Notes: a model not told the origin generated them from the letters alone. A stretch of DNA of 64,000 bases from Pseudomonas hamedanensis (GCF_014268595.2 NZ_CP077091.1:5952501-6016500), one strand, 5' to 3'; positions 1-10,598 are shown, counted from the first letter of the stretch. A program made the numbers and translations.

Positions 1-68
1 AAGTTTTCGAAGAATTCTTCAACAACTTCAACCACTTGCGCTTCCGATCTCTCGTTAGCGGGAGGCGA

Positions 69-96
69 ATTCTACAGCGTTACTCGCTGCTGTCAA
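69..96 (-). promoter_or_regulatory. rRNA operon promoter P2 (proximal)
   Basis: On the minus strand a perfect -35 TTGACA (91-96) is followed after 16 bp by TAGAAT (69-74) and a GC-rich CGCC discriminator. The pair lies downstream of a second, similar promoter, and both read towards the left edge. Tandem strong sigma70 promoters with GC-rich discriminators are typical of rrn operons, and in Pseudomonas an rRNA operon is known next to tyrS. The 16S gene itself is outside the window, so the rrn assignment is inferred. Confidence 0.72.
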
Positions 97-271
97 CACC
101 TCTTTTTCTCCGCTTTCGACCGAGAAGATCGAACCGTTGAAAGCGCTATACATCACTGCGATTCCAACTCCTTCCAGGCTTCGATGATCTGAAGCAAGCC
201 GCTGTCGAAAACTGCGTAACTCTTTGAATATCAAGGAGTTTTCCGTTTCGACTGCGCCGGAAGTGGGGCGA

Positions 272-299
272 ATTATAGACTTCCAGAATCTGCCGTCAA
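272..299 (-). promoter_or_regulatory. rRNA operon promoter P1 (distal)
   Basis: Minus-strand TTGACG (294-299), a 16-bp spacer and consensus TATAAT (272-277), then a CGCC discriminator. The 30 bases upstream are AT-rich and could serve as an UP element; they overlap the end of tyrS, whose stop is only 15 bp from the -35. Spacing and discriminator match the promoter at 69-96, supporting a tandem rrn promoter pair reading out of the window. Confidence 0.75.
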
Positions 300-314
300 C
301 CCCTATTTTCAACT

Positions 315-1514
315 TTATTCGGATTTCAATGTGATACGGGCAAAAGCCTTCTTGCCAGCCTGGCAAACATGAGTCGCGCCCAGTACATATATAAAGGAGC
401 GATCAACCACTTCACCATCAACACGCACACCACCCGCAGCCAGCAGATCACGTGCCGCTGCCGAGTTCTTCACCAAGCCTGCTTTATTAAGGACAGCCGC
501 AATCGGCATATCTTCAGTCGAAGCCAGCTCGATCTCTGGCAAGTCATCCGGCAGCTCGCCATCCTTCATCCGGTTACCCGCACCACGGTGAGCGTTGGCC
601 GCAGCCTCCTCGCCATGGAAACGGGCAACGATCTCTTCAGCCAGCTTGATTTTGATGTCACGGGGATTGGCACCCGCCTCAACGTCAGCCCGGAACGCAT
701 TGATCTCATCCATCGAGCGGAAGCTGAGCAATTCGAAGTAACGCCACATCAGCGCATCCGGAATCGAAACCAGCTTGCTGTACATGACGCCCGGAGCTTC
801 CTGAATACCGACGTAGTTACCCAGGGATTTGGACATCTTCTTGACGCCATCCAACCCTTCAAGCAATGGCATGGTCAGAATGCACTGAGCCTCTTGACCA
901 TAACCACGCTGAAGCTCACGCCCCATCAGCAGATTGAACTTCTGATCGGTACCACCCAACTCGACATCCGCACGCAGAGCGACCGAGTCATAACCCTGCA
1001 CCAGCGGATAGAGGAACTCATGGATAGCGATGGGCTGATTTGTGGTGTAACGCTTGTCGAAGTCATCGCGCTCCAGCATGCGCGCGACGGTGTACTGCGA
1101 AGTCAGGCGAATGAAGTCCGCCGGCCCCATCTGGTCCATCCAGGTCGAATTGAACGCAACTTCGGTTTTCGCCGGATCAAGAATCTTGAACACCTGGGTC
1201 TTGTAGGTCTCGGCGTTTTCGAGCACCTGCTCGCGAGTCAACGGAGGACGCGTGGCGCTTTTGCCACTGGGATCACCGATCATCCCGGTGAAGTCACCTA
1301 TAAGGAAGATCACCTGATGCCCCAAGTCCTGGAACTGGCGCAGCTTATTAATAAGCACGGTATGCCCCAGGTGCAGATCCGGTGCGGTTGGATCGAAACC
1401 AGCCTTGATACGCAGCGGCTGGCCGCGCTTGAGCTTCTCGATCAGCTCGGACTCGACCAATAGTTCTTCCGCACCACGTTTAATCAGCGCTAGCTGCTCT
1501 TCAACCGACTTCAT
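315..1514 (-). CDS. tyrS: tyrosine--tRNA ligase
   Basis: Class I aminoacyl-tRNA synthetase that charges tRNA-Tyr in the cytoplasm. The 399-residue product has the HIGH-type signature HLGH at residues 48-51, the KMSKS loop at 226-230, and a C-terminal S4-like RNA-binding domain (around residues 335-395). The ATG at 1514 is chosen because it gives the usual family N-terminus beginning MKSVEEQL; an in-frame upstream extension to 1571 has no conserved sequence. It is divergent from the M23 peptidase gene. Its end abuts the rRNA promoter region, so readthrough could reach the rrn operon. Confidence 0.97.
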   Translation of the reverse strand: MKSVEEQLALIKRGAEELLVESELIEKLKRGQPLRIKAGFDPTAPDLHLGHTVLINKLRQFQDLGHQVIFLIGDFTGMIGDPSGKSATRPPLTREQVLENAETYKTQVFKILDPAKTEVAFNSTWMDQMGPADFIRLTSQYTVARMLERDDFDKRYTTNQPIAIHEFLYPLVQGYDSVALRADVELGGTDQKFNLLMGRELQRGYGQEAQCILTMPLLEGLDGVKKMSKSLGNYVGIQEAPGVMYSKLVSIPDALMWRYFELLSFRSMDEINAFRADVEAGANPRDIKIKLAEEIVARFHGEEAAANAHRGAGNRMKDGELPDDLPEIELASTEDMPIAAVLNKAGLVKNSAAARDLLAAGGVRVDGEVVDRSFIYVLGATHVCQAGKKAFARITLKSE

Positions 1515-1726
1515 AACAGACCCGCAAGGCTCAGATTCAAAGGGACCCAACCATACAAGATCGCGCACCAATTACAAGTTTTGCCCGGCGCGCGGACACC
1601 AATCCACAGACAGGAGGTCTGTAGACTTGCTTCAGAGATGATTTGGTTATATTTTATACAGTTATTTCATCTTCATCATGTCATTCATCTTTTCCAATTC
1701 ATCTTTTTTCAAAGTCAAAATTACCT

Positions 1727-3151
1727 ATGACCACAGAACCGTCTAAAGCGCCTCCGCTTTACCCGAAGACCCACCTGCTTGCCGCAAGTGGAATCGCCGC
1801 CCTTCTCAGCCTGGCGCTGCTGGTATTTCCCTCTAGCGATGTCGAAGCCAAAAAGACGACTCTGAGTCTTGAGCTGGAAAGTCCTGCTGAACAACTGACA
1901 CAAGACCAAGACGCTGCCGACGCAGCCCAAGCCACAAACGAACCCGCAACGTCACCGTTCGCACAAATCGAAAACAGCGACGAAAACGCCGCGCAAACCG
2001 CTGAAACCGCGCCGGCACCTGCTGCGCTTGCAGAAAAGCCGAAAGAGCCAGGCCATCGCGAAGTAGTCGTTTCCAAAGGCGATACGCTGTCCACCCTGTT
2101 TGAAAAGGTCGGCCTGCCAGCGGCGTCCGTCCATGAAGTGCTGGCAAGCGATAAGCAGGCCAAGCAATTCAGCCAGCTCAAACGCGGTCAGAAACTCGAA
2201 TTCGAACTGAGCCCTGAAGGCCAGTTGACCAGCCTGCACAGCAAAGTCAGCGACGTTGAAACCATCACCCTGACCAAGAACGACAAGGGTTATTCGTTCA
2301 ACCGTGTGACCGCCAAGCCAACTGTTCGCACTGCTTACGTCCACGGCGTTATCAACAGCTCGCTGTCGCAGTCCGCTGCGCGCGCCGGCCTCTCTCACAG
2401 CCTGACGATGGATATGGCCAGCGTCTTCGGCTACGACGTCGACTTCGCTCAAGACATTCGTCAGGGTGACGAATTCGATGTGATCTACGAGCAGAAAGTC
2501 ATCAACGGCAAAGCAGTCGGCACCGGCCCGATCCTGTCCGCTCGCTTCACCAACCGCGGCAAGACCTACACCGCCGTTCGCTATACCAACAAACAAGGCA
2601 ACAGCAGCTATTACACTGCCGATGGCAACAGCATGCGCAAGGCCTTCATCCGTACGCCGGTTGACTTCGCCCGCATCAGCTCGAAGTTCTCCATGGGCCG
2701 CAAACACCCGATCCTCAACAAGATCCGCGCCCACAAAGGCGTCGATTACGCAGCGCCACGGGGCACGCCGATCAAGGCTGCCGGTGACGGAAAAGTGCTG
2801 TTGGCCGGCCGTCGTGGTGGTTACGGCAACACTGTGATCATTCAGCACGGCAACACTTATCGCACGCTCTACGGTCACATGCAGGGTTTCGCCAAAGGCG
2901 TGAAAACCGGCGGTACCGTCAAGCAAGGTCAAGTCATTGGCTACATCGGTACTACGGGCCTGTCCACCGGCCCGCATCTGCATTACGAGTTCCAGGTCAA
3001 CGGCGTTCACGTCGATCCGCTGGGCCAGAAGCTGCCGATGGCCGATCCAATCGCCAAGTCGGAACGAGCGCGCTTCCTGGCGCAGAGCCAGCCGTTGATG
3101 GCGCGCATGGACCAAGAGAAGGCCACCTTGCTGGCTTCGAGCAAGCGCTAA
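1727..3151 (+). CDS. M23-family peptidoglycan DD-metalloendopeptidase with LysM/OapA-like domain
   Basis: Predicted envelope-anchored murein endopeptidase of 474 residues. The start ATG at 1727 is followed by a short cytoplasmic stretch and one membrane segment (about residues 13-34). A low-complexity Ala/Glu/Thr linker comes next, then a LysM/OapA-like region (about residues 110-155). The C-terminal zinc peptidase domain carries HKGVD (zinc His and Asp) and HLHYEF (HxH). These residues match active LytM/MepM-type enzymes rather than the degenerate NlpD/EnvC class. A longer in-frame reading begins at 1643 but adds a Ser/His-rich stretch unlike the family. anmK starts 3 bp after the stop, so the two are probably co-transcribed and both act on murein metabolism. 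Confidence 0.9.
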   Translation: MTTEPSKAPPLYPKTHLLAASGIAALLSLALLVFPSSDVEAKKTTLSLELESPAEQLTQDQDAADAAQATNEPATSPFAQIENSDENAAQTAETAPAPAALAEKPKEPGHREVVVSKGDTLSTLFEKVGLPAASVHEVLASDKQAKQFSQLKRGQKLEFELSPEGQLTSLHSKVSDVETITLTKNDKGYSFNRVTAKPTVRTAYVHGVINSSLSQSAARAGLSHSLTMDMASVFGYDVDFAQDIRQGDEFDVIYEQKVINGKAVGTGPILSARFTNRGKTYTAVRYTNKQGNSSYYTADGNSMRKAFIRTPVDFARISSKFSMGRKHPILNKIRAHKGVDYAAPRGTPIKAAGDGKVLLAGRRGGYGNTVIIQHGNTYRTLYGHMQGFAKGVKTGGTVKQGQVIGYIGTTGLSTGPHLHYEFQVNGVHVDPLGQKLPMADPIAKSERARFLAQSQPLMARMDQEKATLLASSKR

Positions 3152-4246
<1,095 letters not shown>

Positions 4247-4257
4247 TCGCCAGACAC

Positions 4258-4295
4258 AAAAACGCCGCAGAACCGTAAGGCTCTGCGGCGTTTTG
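4258..4295. terminator. bidirectional intrinsic terminator between anmK and erpA
   Basis: An 11-bp perfect stem (4261-4271 with 4282-4292) and 10-nt loop is flanked by an A-run on the left and a T-run on the right, so it can stop transcription from both converging genes. Confidence 0.88.
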
Positions 4296-4315
4296 TTATC
4301 TGCGGTGGAATGCGT

Positions 4316-4666
4316 TCAGATCGAGAATGACGACCCGCAACCACACGTCGTGGTGGCGTTCGGGTTCTTGATCACGAAGCGCGAACCTTCCAGACCTTCC
4401 TGATAATCCACCTCGGCACCGGCCAGGTACTGGAAGCTCATCGGGTCGACCACCAGACTTACACCTTCCCGTTCGACGATAGTGTCGTCATCGGCCACGT
4501 CTTCATCGAAGGTAAAACCGTACTGAAACCCTGAACAACCGCCGCCCGTAACGAATACGCGCAGCTTCAAGCGATCATTCCCCTCTTCATCGACCAGGCT
4601 CTTCACCTTGTGCGCAGCACCTTGAGTGAATTGCAAAGCCGTGGGGGTGAAGGATTCGACGCTCAT
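4316..4666 (-). CDS. erpA: iron-sulfur cluster insertion protein ErpA
   Basis: A-type carrier that hands [Fe-S] clusters to target enzymes in the cytoplasm. The 116-residue product has the three conserved cysteines of the HesB/IscA family: one in GGGCSGFQY and two in the C-terminal CGCG motif. The start ATG at 4666 gives the standard N-terminus. It stands alone on the minus strand, convergent with anmK across a terminator; an inverted repeat upstream (4695-4718) may be an operator. Confidence 0.95.
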   Translation of the reverse strand: MSVESFTPTALQFTQGAAHKVKSLVDEEGNDRLKLRVFVTGGGCSGFQYGFTFDEDVADDDTIVEREGVSLVVDPMSFQYLAGAEVDYQEGLEGSRFVIKNPNATTTCGCGSSFSI

Positions 4667-4694
4667 GCTGACTATCTCCCGGCGTTACGCCGCC

Positions 4695-4718
4695 ATAATG
4701 CGTGATGACGCGCATTAT
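4695..4718. promoter_or_regulatory. inverted repeat upstream of erpA, possible operator
   Basis: ATAATGCG (4695-4702) and its exact inverse CGCATTAT (4711-4718) are separated by 8 bp, 29 bp upstream of the erpA start. The size and position suit a dimeric regulator, but no known consensus (IscR, Fur) can be assigned by eye. Confidence 0.35.
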
Positions 4719-4753
4719 CCGCTTGTCCTAGAAAATTGGTCAACTATTAGAAA

Positions 4754-4834
4754 AGCAGCGGCAAGCTTCAAGCGGTGAGCTTCAAGCTTGCGACTGATCT
4801 CTTGTAGCTTGTGGCTTGAAGCTCGTTGCTGCTT
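4754..4834. repeat. AGCTTCAAGC-type palindromic intergenic repeat
   Basis: Nested copies of GCTTCAAGC/GCTTGAAGC are arranged as a large imperfect palindrome, AGCAGCGGCAAGC at the left mirrored by GCTCGTTGCTGCT at the right. It ends immediately before the argC stop codon. A related element lies at 45,014-45,119 and a fragment near 28,078-28,100. It could fold in the argC transcript 3' end. Confidence 0.7.
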
Positions 4835-5869
4835 CTAAGGAAGCATGCCGGCGTGGGACAGACCAAAGCGCTCGTCCAGCCCGAACAGAATGTTCATGTT
4901 CTGCACCGCCTGCCCTGAGGCGCCCTTGACCAGATTGTCGATCACCGAGAGCACCACCACCAGATCGCCATCCTGCGGCCGATGCACGGCAATACGGCAG
5001 ACGTTGGCGCCACGCACACTCCGGGTTTCCGGGTGGCTGCCCGCTGGCATTACGTCGACGAACGGTTCGTTGGCATAACGTTTTTCAAACAGCGCCTGCA
5101 GGTCCACCGAACGATCGGTGACGGTTGTGTAGAGCGTGGAGTGAATGCCACGAATCATTGGCGTCAGGTGTGGCACGAAAGTCAGCCCTACGTCCTTGCC
5201 CGCCGCACGACGCAAGCCCTGGCGAATTTCCGGCAGGTGACGGTGACCCTTCACCGCGTAGGCCTTCATGCTTTCCGACGTCTCGGAGTACAACGAGCCC
5301 ACAGCCGCACCGCGACCGGCACCGCTGACGCCGGATTTGCAATCGGCGATCAGACGCGAAGTATCCGCCAGACCGGCTTCGAGCAAAGGCAGGAAGCCCA
5401 ATTGCGTAGCGGTTGGATAGCAACCCGGGACAGCGATCAGGCGCGCTTGGCGAATCTGTTCGCGATTGACTTCCGGCAGACCATAAACAGCTTCATCCAG
5501 CAGCTCCGGCGCGCCATGCGGCTGGCCGTACCACTTGGCCCACTCTTCGGCGTCTTGCAGGCGGAAATCGGCTGACAGGTCGATCACCTTGGTGCCTGCT
5601 GCCAACAGTTCGCCGGCCAAAGCATGAGCGACGCCATGCGGTGTAGCGAAGAACACCACATCGCAAGCGCCCAGGGTCTTGATGTCCGGCACGCTGAAGG
5701 CCAGACCGTCATAGTGGCCACGCAGGTTCGGGTACATGTCAGCCACGGCCAGACCGGCCTCGGATCGGGAAGTGATGACCACCACCTCTGCCTGCGGATG
5801 TTGTGCCAACAGACGCAGCAGTTCGACACCGGTGTAACCCGTGCCGCCGACAATACCGACCTTGACCAT
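4835..5869 (-). CDS. argC: N-acetyl-gamma-glutamyl-phosphate reductase
   Basis: Third step of arginine biosynthesis: NADPH-dependent reduction of N-acetylglutamyl-phosphate to the semialdehyde. The 344-residue product has the N-terminal Rossmann motif GGTGYTG (about residues 7-13), the catalytic cysteine in VPGCYPT (about residue 150) and a later GHRHLPE histidine segment. The start at 5869 is set by GVGG-type N-terminus conservation and an upstream GAGGGCAGG ribosome binding site; an in-frame extension to 5941 is not conserved. Divergent from hemJ. Confidence 0.96.
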   Translation of the reverse strand: MVKVGIVGGTGYTGVELLRLLAQHPQAEVVVITSRSEAGLAVADMYPNLRGHYDGLAFSVPDIKTLGACDVVFFATPHGVAHALAGELLAAGTKVIDLSADFRLQDAEEWAKWYGQPHGAPELLDEAVYGLPEVNREQIRQARLIAVPGCYPTATQLGFLPLLEAGLADTSRLIADCKSGVSGAGRGAAVGSLYSETSESMKAYAVKGHRHLPEIRQGLRRAAGKDVGLTFVPHLTPMIRGIHSTLYTTVTDRSVDLQALFEKRYANEPFVDVMPAGSHPETRSVRGANVCRIAVHRPQDGDLVVVLSVIDNLVKGASGQAVQNMNILFGLDERFGLSHAGMLP

Positions 5870-6003
5870 AAACCTGCCCTCAACGAACCCACTGGAAAGC
5901 CGTCGATAATAGGGGCCGCGCGCGGCTGCGACAACCGTCAAGGTGACGCGCGGACGCTCAAGCCTCTACTATCTGGCTACCGTGAATGAGGGAATAACCA
6001 AAA

Positions 6004-6432
6004 ATGCTCTATCTATGGCTCAAAGCGTTTCATATCGTCAGCGTCGTGTGCTGGTTCGCCGGGCTGTTCTACCTGCCGCGACTGTTCGTTTACCACGCAC
6101 AAAGCGAAGACTCGATCAGTAAGGAACGCTTCAGCATCATGGAGCGCAAACTGTATCGCGGGATCATGGGGCCGGCGATGATCGCCACGCTGATCTTCGG
6201 TGGCTGGCTGATCTACCTGAACCCGAGCATTTTCAGCCAGGGCGGCTGGATACACGCCAAGCTGATTCTCGTCGTCTTGCTGATCGGCTACCACCACATG
6301 TGTGGTGCACAGGTAAAACGTTTCGCCCGTGGCGAGAACACCCGCAGCCATGTCTTTTATCGCTGGTTCAATGAGGTGCCGGTTCTGCTATTGCTGGCTA
6401 TCGTAATTCTGGTCGTGGTCAAGCCGTTCTAA
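6004..6432 (+). CDS. hemJ: protoporphyrinogen IX oxidase HemJ
   Basis: Small integral membrane protein of 142 residues with four predicted transmembrane helices. HemJ is the haem-dependent, non-HemG/HemY oxidase for the penultimate step of haem synthesis. The conserved N-terminal LKAFHIVSVVCWFAGL segment contains the histidine regarded as a haem ligand in the family, and RxLYRGIM and WFNEVP are also typical. It is followed 33 bp later by a nitronate monooxygenase-like gene on the same strand. Confidence 0.92.
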   Translation: MLYLWLKAFHIVSVVCWFAGLFYLPRLFVYHAQSEDSISKERFSIMERKLYRGIMGPAMIATLIFGGWLIYLNPSIFSQGGWIHAKLILVVLLIGYHHMCGAQVKRFARGENTRSHVFYRWFNEVPVLLLLAIVILVVVKPF

Positions 6433-6465
6433 CTTCAATACGTACAGATCTCTGGGGTGTCCATC

Positions 6466-7434
6466 ATGTCGCTGCCCGCTCTGCTCGAACAACGTCTGCG
6501 TTTGCCTGTGGTGGCCGCGCCGATGTTCCTGATTTCCAATCCCGAGCTGGTGCTCGCCTGCTGCCGTAACGGCGTGGTCGGCAGCTTTCCGGCGCTGAAC
6601 CAACGCGAAAGCAGCGGTTTCAAGGCATGGCTGGAACAGATCGAGGCGGGGCTGGCGACGCTGGACAATCCGGCGCCTTATGCCGTGAACCTGATCGTGC
6701 ACCACAGCAACCCGCGCTTGCAGGCGGATCTGGAGATCTGCGTCGAGCACCGTGTACCGATCGTGATTACCAGCCTCGGTGCGGTGAAAGAGCTGGTCGA
6801 TGCAGTTCATAGCTACGGTGGTCTGGTGTTCCACGATGTAACCACGCGCCGGCACGCCGAAAAAGCCGCCGAGGCCGGTGTCGATGGTTTGATCGCGGTC
6901 GCCGCCGGCGCTGGTGGCCATGCCGGCACCTGGAGCCCGTTCGCACTGATTGCCGAAATCCGTGAATTCTTCGACAAGACCTTATTGCTTGCCGGATGTT
7001 TGAACCACGGCCACGAGATTCTCGCCGCGCAACTGCTCGGCGCAGATTTGGCCTACTTCGGTACACGCTTTATCGGCACCCGCGAAAGCCATGCGCCTGA
7101 CGCCTATAAAGAAATGCTGCTGACAGCCAAGGCGGCGGACATCATTCATACTCCGGCGGTGTCAGGGGTTCCGGCCAGTTTCATGCGCCAGAGCCTGGAG
7201 GCCGCGGGGTTCGACATGGCCGCGCTGCAAGGCAAGGGCGAAGTGAATTTCGGCGACAAGCTCAAACCGATCAACGACGAAGCCAAAGCCTGGAAGACAG
7301 TATGGTCAGCTGGCCAAGGCGTCGGGCAGATTAGTGATCTGCCAAGCGTGGATCAATTGATCGCTCGCCTCGATGCCGAGTACCGCCAGGCGCAGGAACG
7401 CGCAGCGCAATTGCCGCAACGCTGGCCACGTTAA
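6466..7434 (+). CDS. nitronate monooxygenase family protein (FMN TIM barrel)
   Basis: Predicted FMN-dependent oxidation of alkyl nitronates, a detoxification activity; the exact substrate cannot be read from sequence. The 322-residue product begins with the family's PVVAAPMFLISNPELV strand and has the glycine-rich phosphate-binding segment AAGAGGHAGT with the conserved histidine, then a C-terminal GTRFIGT strand. The ATG at 6466 is preferred over a GTG nine bases upstream because a GGGG ribosome-binding stretch (6454-6457) is better spaced. Enoyl-ACP reductase FabK-like activity is a less likely alternative. Confidence 0.85.
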   Translation: MSLPALLEQRLRLPVVAAPMFLISNPELVLACCRNGVVGSFPALNQRESSGFKAWLEQIEAGLATLDNPAPYAVNLIVHHSNPRLQADLEICVEHRVPIVITSLGAVKELVDAVHSYGGLVFHDVTTRRHAEKAAEAGVDGLIAVAAGAGGHAGTWSPFALIAEIREFFDKTLLLAGCLNHGHEILAAQLLGADLAYFGTRFIGTRESHAPDAYKEMLLTAKAADIIHTPAVSGVPASFMRQSLEAAGFDMAALQGKGEVNFGDKLKPINDEAKAWKTVWSAGQGVGQISDLPSVDQLIARLDAEYRQAQERAAQLPQRWPR

Positions 7435-7510
7435 TCATGCCAGGCCGATTGCCTGGATCGGCCTGACACTGACTCCCTTTGAATCTACTCGCGACAAGGA
7501 TGCCCCGGCC

Positions 7511-8461
7511 ATGAGCGAACCCCGCTACAAGATCGTATTCGACGGAGCTTTACAGCCCGGTGTCGACCTCGCTACCGCCAAGCTCAACCTGGCCGATCTG
7601 TTCAAAACCGATGTCGCCGCCATCGAGCGCCTGTTCAATGGCCGTGCGGTCGCCCTCAAGCGTGACCTGTCACACAGCGACGCCCAGACCTATCTGCAAG
7701 CGCTGAGCAAAACCGGGATCGCTGCACGGATCGAAACGCAAACAGCCATTGAACTGAACCTGGCGGATGTTCACGAAAACACCGCCGCCGTGGCCGAACC
7801 AGACTCACCTTATGCACCACCGCGCGCCAGCGTCGGTGAAAGCCTTCCTGAATTCGCGACGCTCAAACCATTGAGTGTCGAAGGCCGGATCGGACGCCTG
7901 CGCTTTCTTGCCTGGACCATGGTCTTGAGCCTGGTGACCTTGCCCATCGTCGGCGTGTTCGCCCTGCTGGCCCTTGGGCTGGTCAGCGGCGACTCGACCA
8001 CCGGGCTGATTATCGGCGCGATTCTCGCGTGCTTCCTGTTTATCGGCTTCCTGATCGTCAGCATTCTGTTCAGCGTTCAACGTCTGCACGATATCGGCTG
8101 GTCGGGCTGGCTCTGGCTGTTGAACCTGGTGCCGTTCGTGGGCAGCTTCTTTCCTCTGGTCATCATGGTCGTCCCGGGCAATACCGGCGCCAACCGCTAT
8201 GGCCCGCCACCTCCACCCAACAGCACGGCGGTAAAAGTGCTGTGTTCGTTGTGGATTGTGTTTTTCGCACTGATCTTTGCCGGCGGATTACTCGGTGGCT
8301 TCACGGCCGTTCAGGAGGAATACGAAAGCAGCCTGGAAAGCAGCTATGACAGTGGCGCGGTGAGCACTGATGAAATCGAGATCGAAGTCGAACCGCCGGT
8401 GAATTCCGCCGACGATGCAGCCGAAGCGGCGCAGGCCCCTGTAGACTCTGCGAAAGAATGA
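7511..8461 (+). CDS. DUF805 membrane protein
   Basis: Function unknown. The 316-residue protein has a soluble N-terminal domain (about 1-85), a Pro-rich link with YAPPRA, and a DUF805 membrane domain (about 125-275). DUF805 hallmarks GRIGRLRF, RLHDIGWSG and GNTGANRYGPPP are all present, with about four hydrophobic helices. The tail is acidic (repeated Glu/Asp/Ala). The N-terminal part, MSEPRYKIVFDGALQPG, resembles a domain often placed before DUF805 in Pseudomonas. It lies between the nitronate monooxygenase and SDR genes with 60-80 bp gaps, so an operon is possible. Confidence 0.82.
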   Translation: MSEPRYKIVFDGALQPGVDLATAKLNLADLFKTDVAAIERLFNGRAVALKRDLSHSDAQTYLQALSKTGIAARIETQTAIELNLADVHENTAAVAEPDSPYAPPRASVGESLPEFATLKPLSVEGRIGRLRFLAWTMVLSLVTLPIVGVFALLALGLVSGDSTTGLIIGAILACFLFIGFLIVSILFSVQRLHDIGWSGWLWLLNLVPFVGSFFPLVIMVVPGNTGANRYGPPPPPNSTAVKVLCSLWIVFFALIFAGGLLGGFTAVQEEYESSLESSYDSGAVSTDEIEIEVEPPVNSADDAAEAAQAPVDSAKE

Positions 8462-8522
8462 ACAGCGCTCCCCGCCGTGACACCCGCGTCGCCGGCGCGG
8501 AGCTGTTGCGATGGAGAATTGC

Positions 8523-9311
8523 ATGACCCGTTACGCTCTGATCACTGGCGCTTCCAGCGGCATCGGCCTGGCCATGGCCGAAGCGCTGGCCCGGCGTGGC
8601 CGCAGCCTGATTCTGGTGGCACGACAGCGTGATCAGCTGGAAAGTATTGCCATCGAACTGACCCAGCGCTTCGACGTCGAGGTACTGTTTCGCGCCTGCG
8701 ATCTGGGCGAGCCCTTGCGTTTGTCCGGGTTCCTGCTGGAACTGGAAGAAGGCGACCGGCAGATCGATCTGTTGGTCAATTGTGCCGGTATCGGCACCTG
8801 CGGCCCTTTTCTGGCGCAGGACTGGATGACCGAGCAGGATCTGATCGAAGTGAACATTCTCGCCCTCACCCGCCTGTGCCATGCCATCGGCAACAGCATG
8901 GCACTGCAAGGCGGCGGGCAGATTCTCAATGTCGCCTCGATGGCGGCGTTCAATCCGGGGCCGTGGATGAGCACCTATCACGCCAGCAAGGCCTATGTGC
9001 TGCATTTTTCCGAAGCGTTGCGGATCGAGCTGAAAAAATGTGCGGTCAAGGTCTCGGTGCTGTGCCCTGGCCCGACACGCACGGCATTTTTCCGCACCGC
9101 GCAAATGGACAGCGACAAACTCAACGACAGCCACAAACTGATGAGTCCCGAAGAAGTCGCGCTGTATACCGTACGCGCCCTCGACAAAAACCGCGCAATC
9201 ATTATCCCGGGTCGACGCAATCGTTGGGTCGCCTTCGTCTCGCGATTCGGCTCGCGCTGGCTCAATCGGACCCTCGCCGGCATGGCTAACAAGTCTTACT
9301 GCCCGCGCTGA
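8523..9311 (+). CDS. short-chain dehydrogenase/reductase
   Basis: NAD(P)-dependent oxidoreductase of the classical SDR family, substrate unknown. The 262-residue protein has the cofactor motif TGASSGIG near residues 8-15, NCAG, an active-site serine in NVASMA, and the catalytic YHASK. The ATG at 8523 has GGAG six bases upstream. The C-terminal RNRWVAFVSRFGSRWLNR segment is basic and amphipathic, as in SDRs that sit on membranes. It is followed by a HIT-family gene on the same strand. Confidence 0.9.
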   Translation: MTRYALITGASSGIGLAMAEALARRGRSLILVARQRDQLESIAIELTQRFDVEVLFRACDLGEPLRLSGFLLELEEGDRQIDLLVNCAGIGTCGPFLAQDWMTEQDLIEVNILALTRLCHAIGNSMALQGGGQILNVASMAAFNPGPWMSTYHASKAYVLHFSEALRIELKKCAVKVSVLCPGPTRTAFFRTAQMDSDKLNDSHKLMSPEEVALYTVRALDKNRAIIIPGRRNRWVAFVSRFGSRWLNRTLAGMANKSYCPR

Positions 9312-9391
9312 ATCGCCCTACAGCAAAACACTGGGAGGGTTGATCTCCCGTGGGTACACTCAAGCCAGTCCAAACAACGGAGAAAACAGCA

Positions 9392-9730
9392 GTGGATACT
9401 CTGTTCACCAAGATCATCAACCGGGAAATCCCGGCCAACATCATTTACGAGGACGACCAGGTTCTGGCCTTCCACGATATCGCCCCTCAGGCACCGGTGC
9501 ATTTCCTGGTGATCCCGAAGAAACCTGTGCGTACTCTCAATGACCTGACCGAGGACGACAAGGCATTGGCCGGGCACATCCTGTTCACGGCGCAGCGTCT
9601 CGCGCTGGAGCTGGGCTGCGAGGAAGGCTTCCGCGTGGTGATGAACTGCAATGAACTTGGTGGACAGACCGTCTATCACATTCATATGCACGTGCTGGGT
9701 CAGCGCCAGATGAACTGGCCGCCGGGCTGA
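9392..9730 (+). CDS. HIT-family (HINT-like) nucleotide hydrolase
   Basis: Histidine-triad protein of 112 residues, a purine nucleoside phosphoramidase-like hydrolase acting in the cytoplasm. The triad HIHMHVLG is near the C-terminus, and the N-terminal TLFTKIINREIPANIIYEDD is standard for this family. A GTG start at 9392 with GGAG at 9379-9382 gives the usual length; an upstream in-frame ATG region at 9350 adds unconserved residues. A REP pair follows 13 bp after the stop. Confidence 0.92.
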   Translation: MDTLFTKIINREIPANIIYEDDQVLAFHDIAPQAPVHFLVIPKKPVRTLNDLTEDDKALAGHILFTAQRLALELGCEEGFRVVMNCNELGGQTVYHIHMHVLGQRQMNWPPG

Positions 9731-9743
9731 TTCACGGCAAAAC

Positions 9744-9833
9744 TGTGGGAGCGAGCTTGCTCGCGAAGGCGTCGGCAGATTCGAAACCTCCATTGCCTGA
9801 CACTCCGCTTTCGCGAGCAAGCTCGCTCCCACA
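9744..9833. repeat. REPIN (inverted REP pair, GGGAGCGAGC flavour)
   Basis: A 24-nt REP (9744-9767) is followed by its exact inverse (9810-9833) around a 42-nt spacer. Each arm has its own small palindrome GCGAGC..GCTCGC. It lies between the HIT gene and coq7. No REP-associated transposase (RAYT) is in the window. Confidence 0.92.
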
Positions 9834-9925
9834 AAAAAGCATGACACCGCGACCAATGACCCAACGCAAACCCTCGTCGGCCGATTCGGTTAAACTGGCC
9901 ACCGAGATATCTCCCGGAGGTCAGC

Positions 9926-10573
9926 ATGACTACCCAACGTCACTATTCGCCCATTGACCGTCTTCTGCTGCAAGCCGATGCCGCGATGCGCACCCTGTTG
10001 CCCTTCAGCGGCCAGCCGTACCGCCCGTCGCCCGCCATCCTGCAGCCGGACACGCCGATGAGCGATGAAGACACCCGTCACGTCGCTGGCCTGATGCGCA
10101 TCAACCATACCGGTGAAGTCTGCGCCCAGGCGCTGTATCAGGGGCAGGCGCTGACCGCCAAGCTGCCCCAGGTGCGCGAGGCCATGGAACATGCGGCCGA
10201 AGAAGAAATCGATCATCTGGTCTGGTGCGAACAGCGCATCCATCAGTTGGGCAGCCATACCAGTGTCTTGAATCCGCTGTTTTACGGCATGTCGTTCGGG
10301 ATTGGCGCGGTGGCGGGACTGATCAGCGACAAGGTCAGTCTGGGGTTTGTCGCGGCGACCGAGCATCAGGTGTGCAAGCACCTGAATGAACATCTGGAGC
10401 AATTGCCCGCCGAGGATGAGAAGTCCCGGGCGATTCTGGAGCAGATGCGCATCGATGAAGAACATCATGCGGAAAGTGCACTGGATGCAGGCGGTTTTCG
10501 TTTTCCGGCGCCGGTGAAATTCGGGATGAGTTTGTTGGCGAAGGTGATGACCAAGAGTACTTATCGGATCTGA
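9926..10573 (+). CDS. coq7: 3-demethoxyubiquinol 3-hydroxylase
   Basis: Di-iron hydroxylase of ubiquinone biosynthesis, peripheral at the inner membrane. The 215-residue product shows the two repeated carboxylate-bridged di-iron signatures: E in [17 protein letters not shown], and the second-half pair around [11 protein letters not shown] and DEEHHAE. The NHTGE segment is typical. The ATG at 9926 follows a CCGGAGG ribosome binding site. A REP and a strong terminator follow. Confidence 0.95.
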   Translation: MTTQRHYSPIDRLLLQADAAMRTLLPFSGQPYRPSPAILQPDTPMSDEDTRHVAGLMRINHTGEVCAQALYQGQALTAKLPQVREAMEHAAEEEIDHLVWCEQRIHQLGSHTSVLNPLFYGMSFGIGAVAGLISDKVSLGFVAATEHQVCKHLNEHLEQLPAEDEKSRAILEQMRIDEEHHAESALDAGGFRFPAPVKFGMSLLAKVMTKSTYRI

Positions 10574-10598
10574 GATCTCGATTGCTATAAATGGCCTC

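Noticed and set aside
55-366. 103-codon minus-strand frame at the left edge
   Set aside because: Contains the two rrn-type promoters and has no ribosome binding site or family features.
9744-9833. CRISPR-like repeats
   Set aside because: Paired inverse arms occurring once per locus, scattered between genes: REPINs, not a direct-repeat array.
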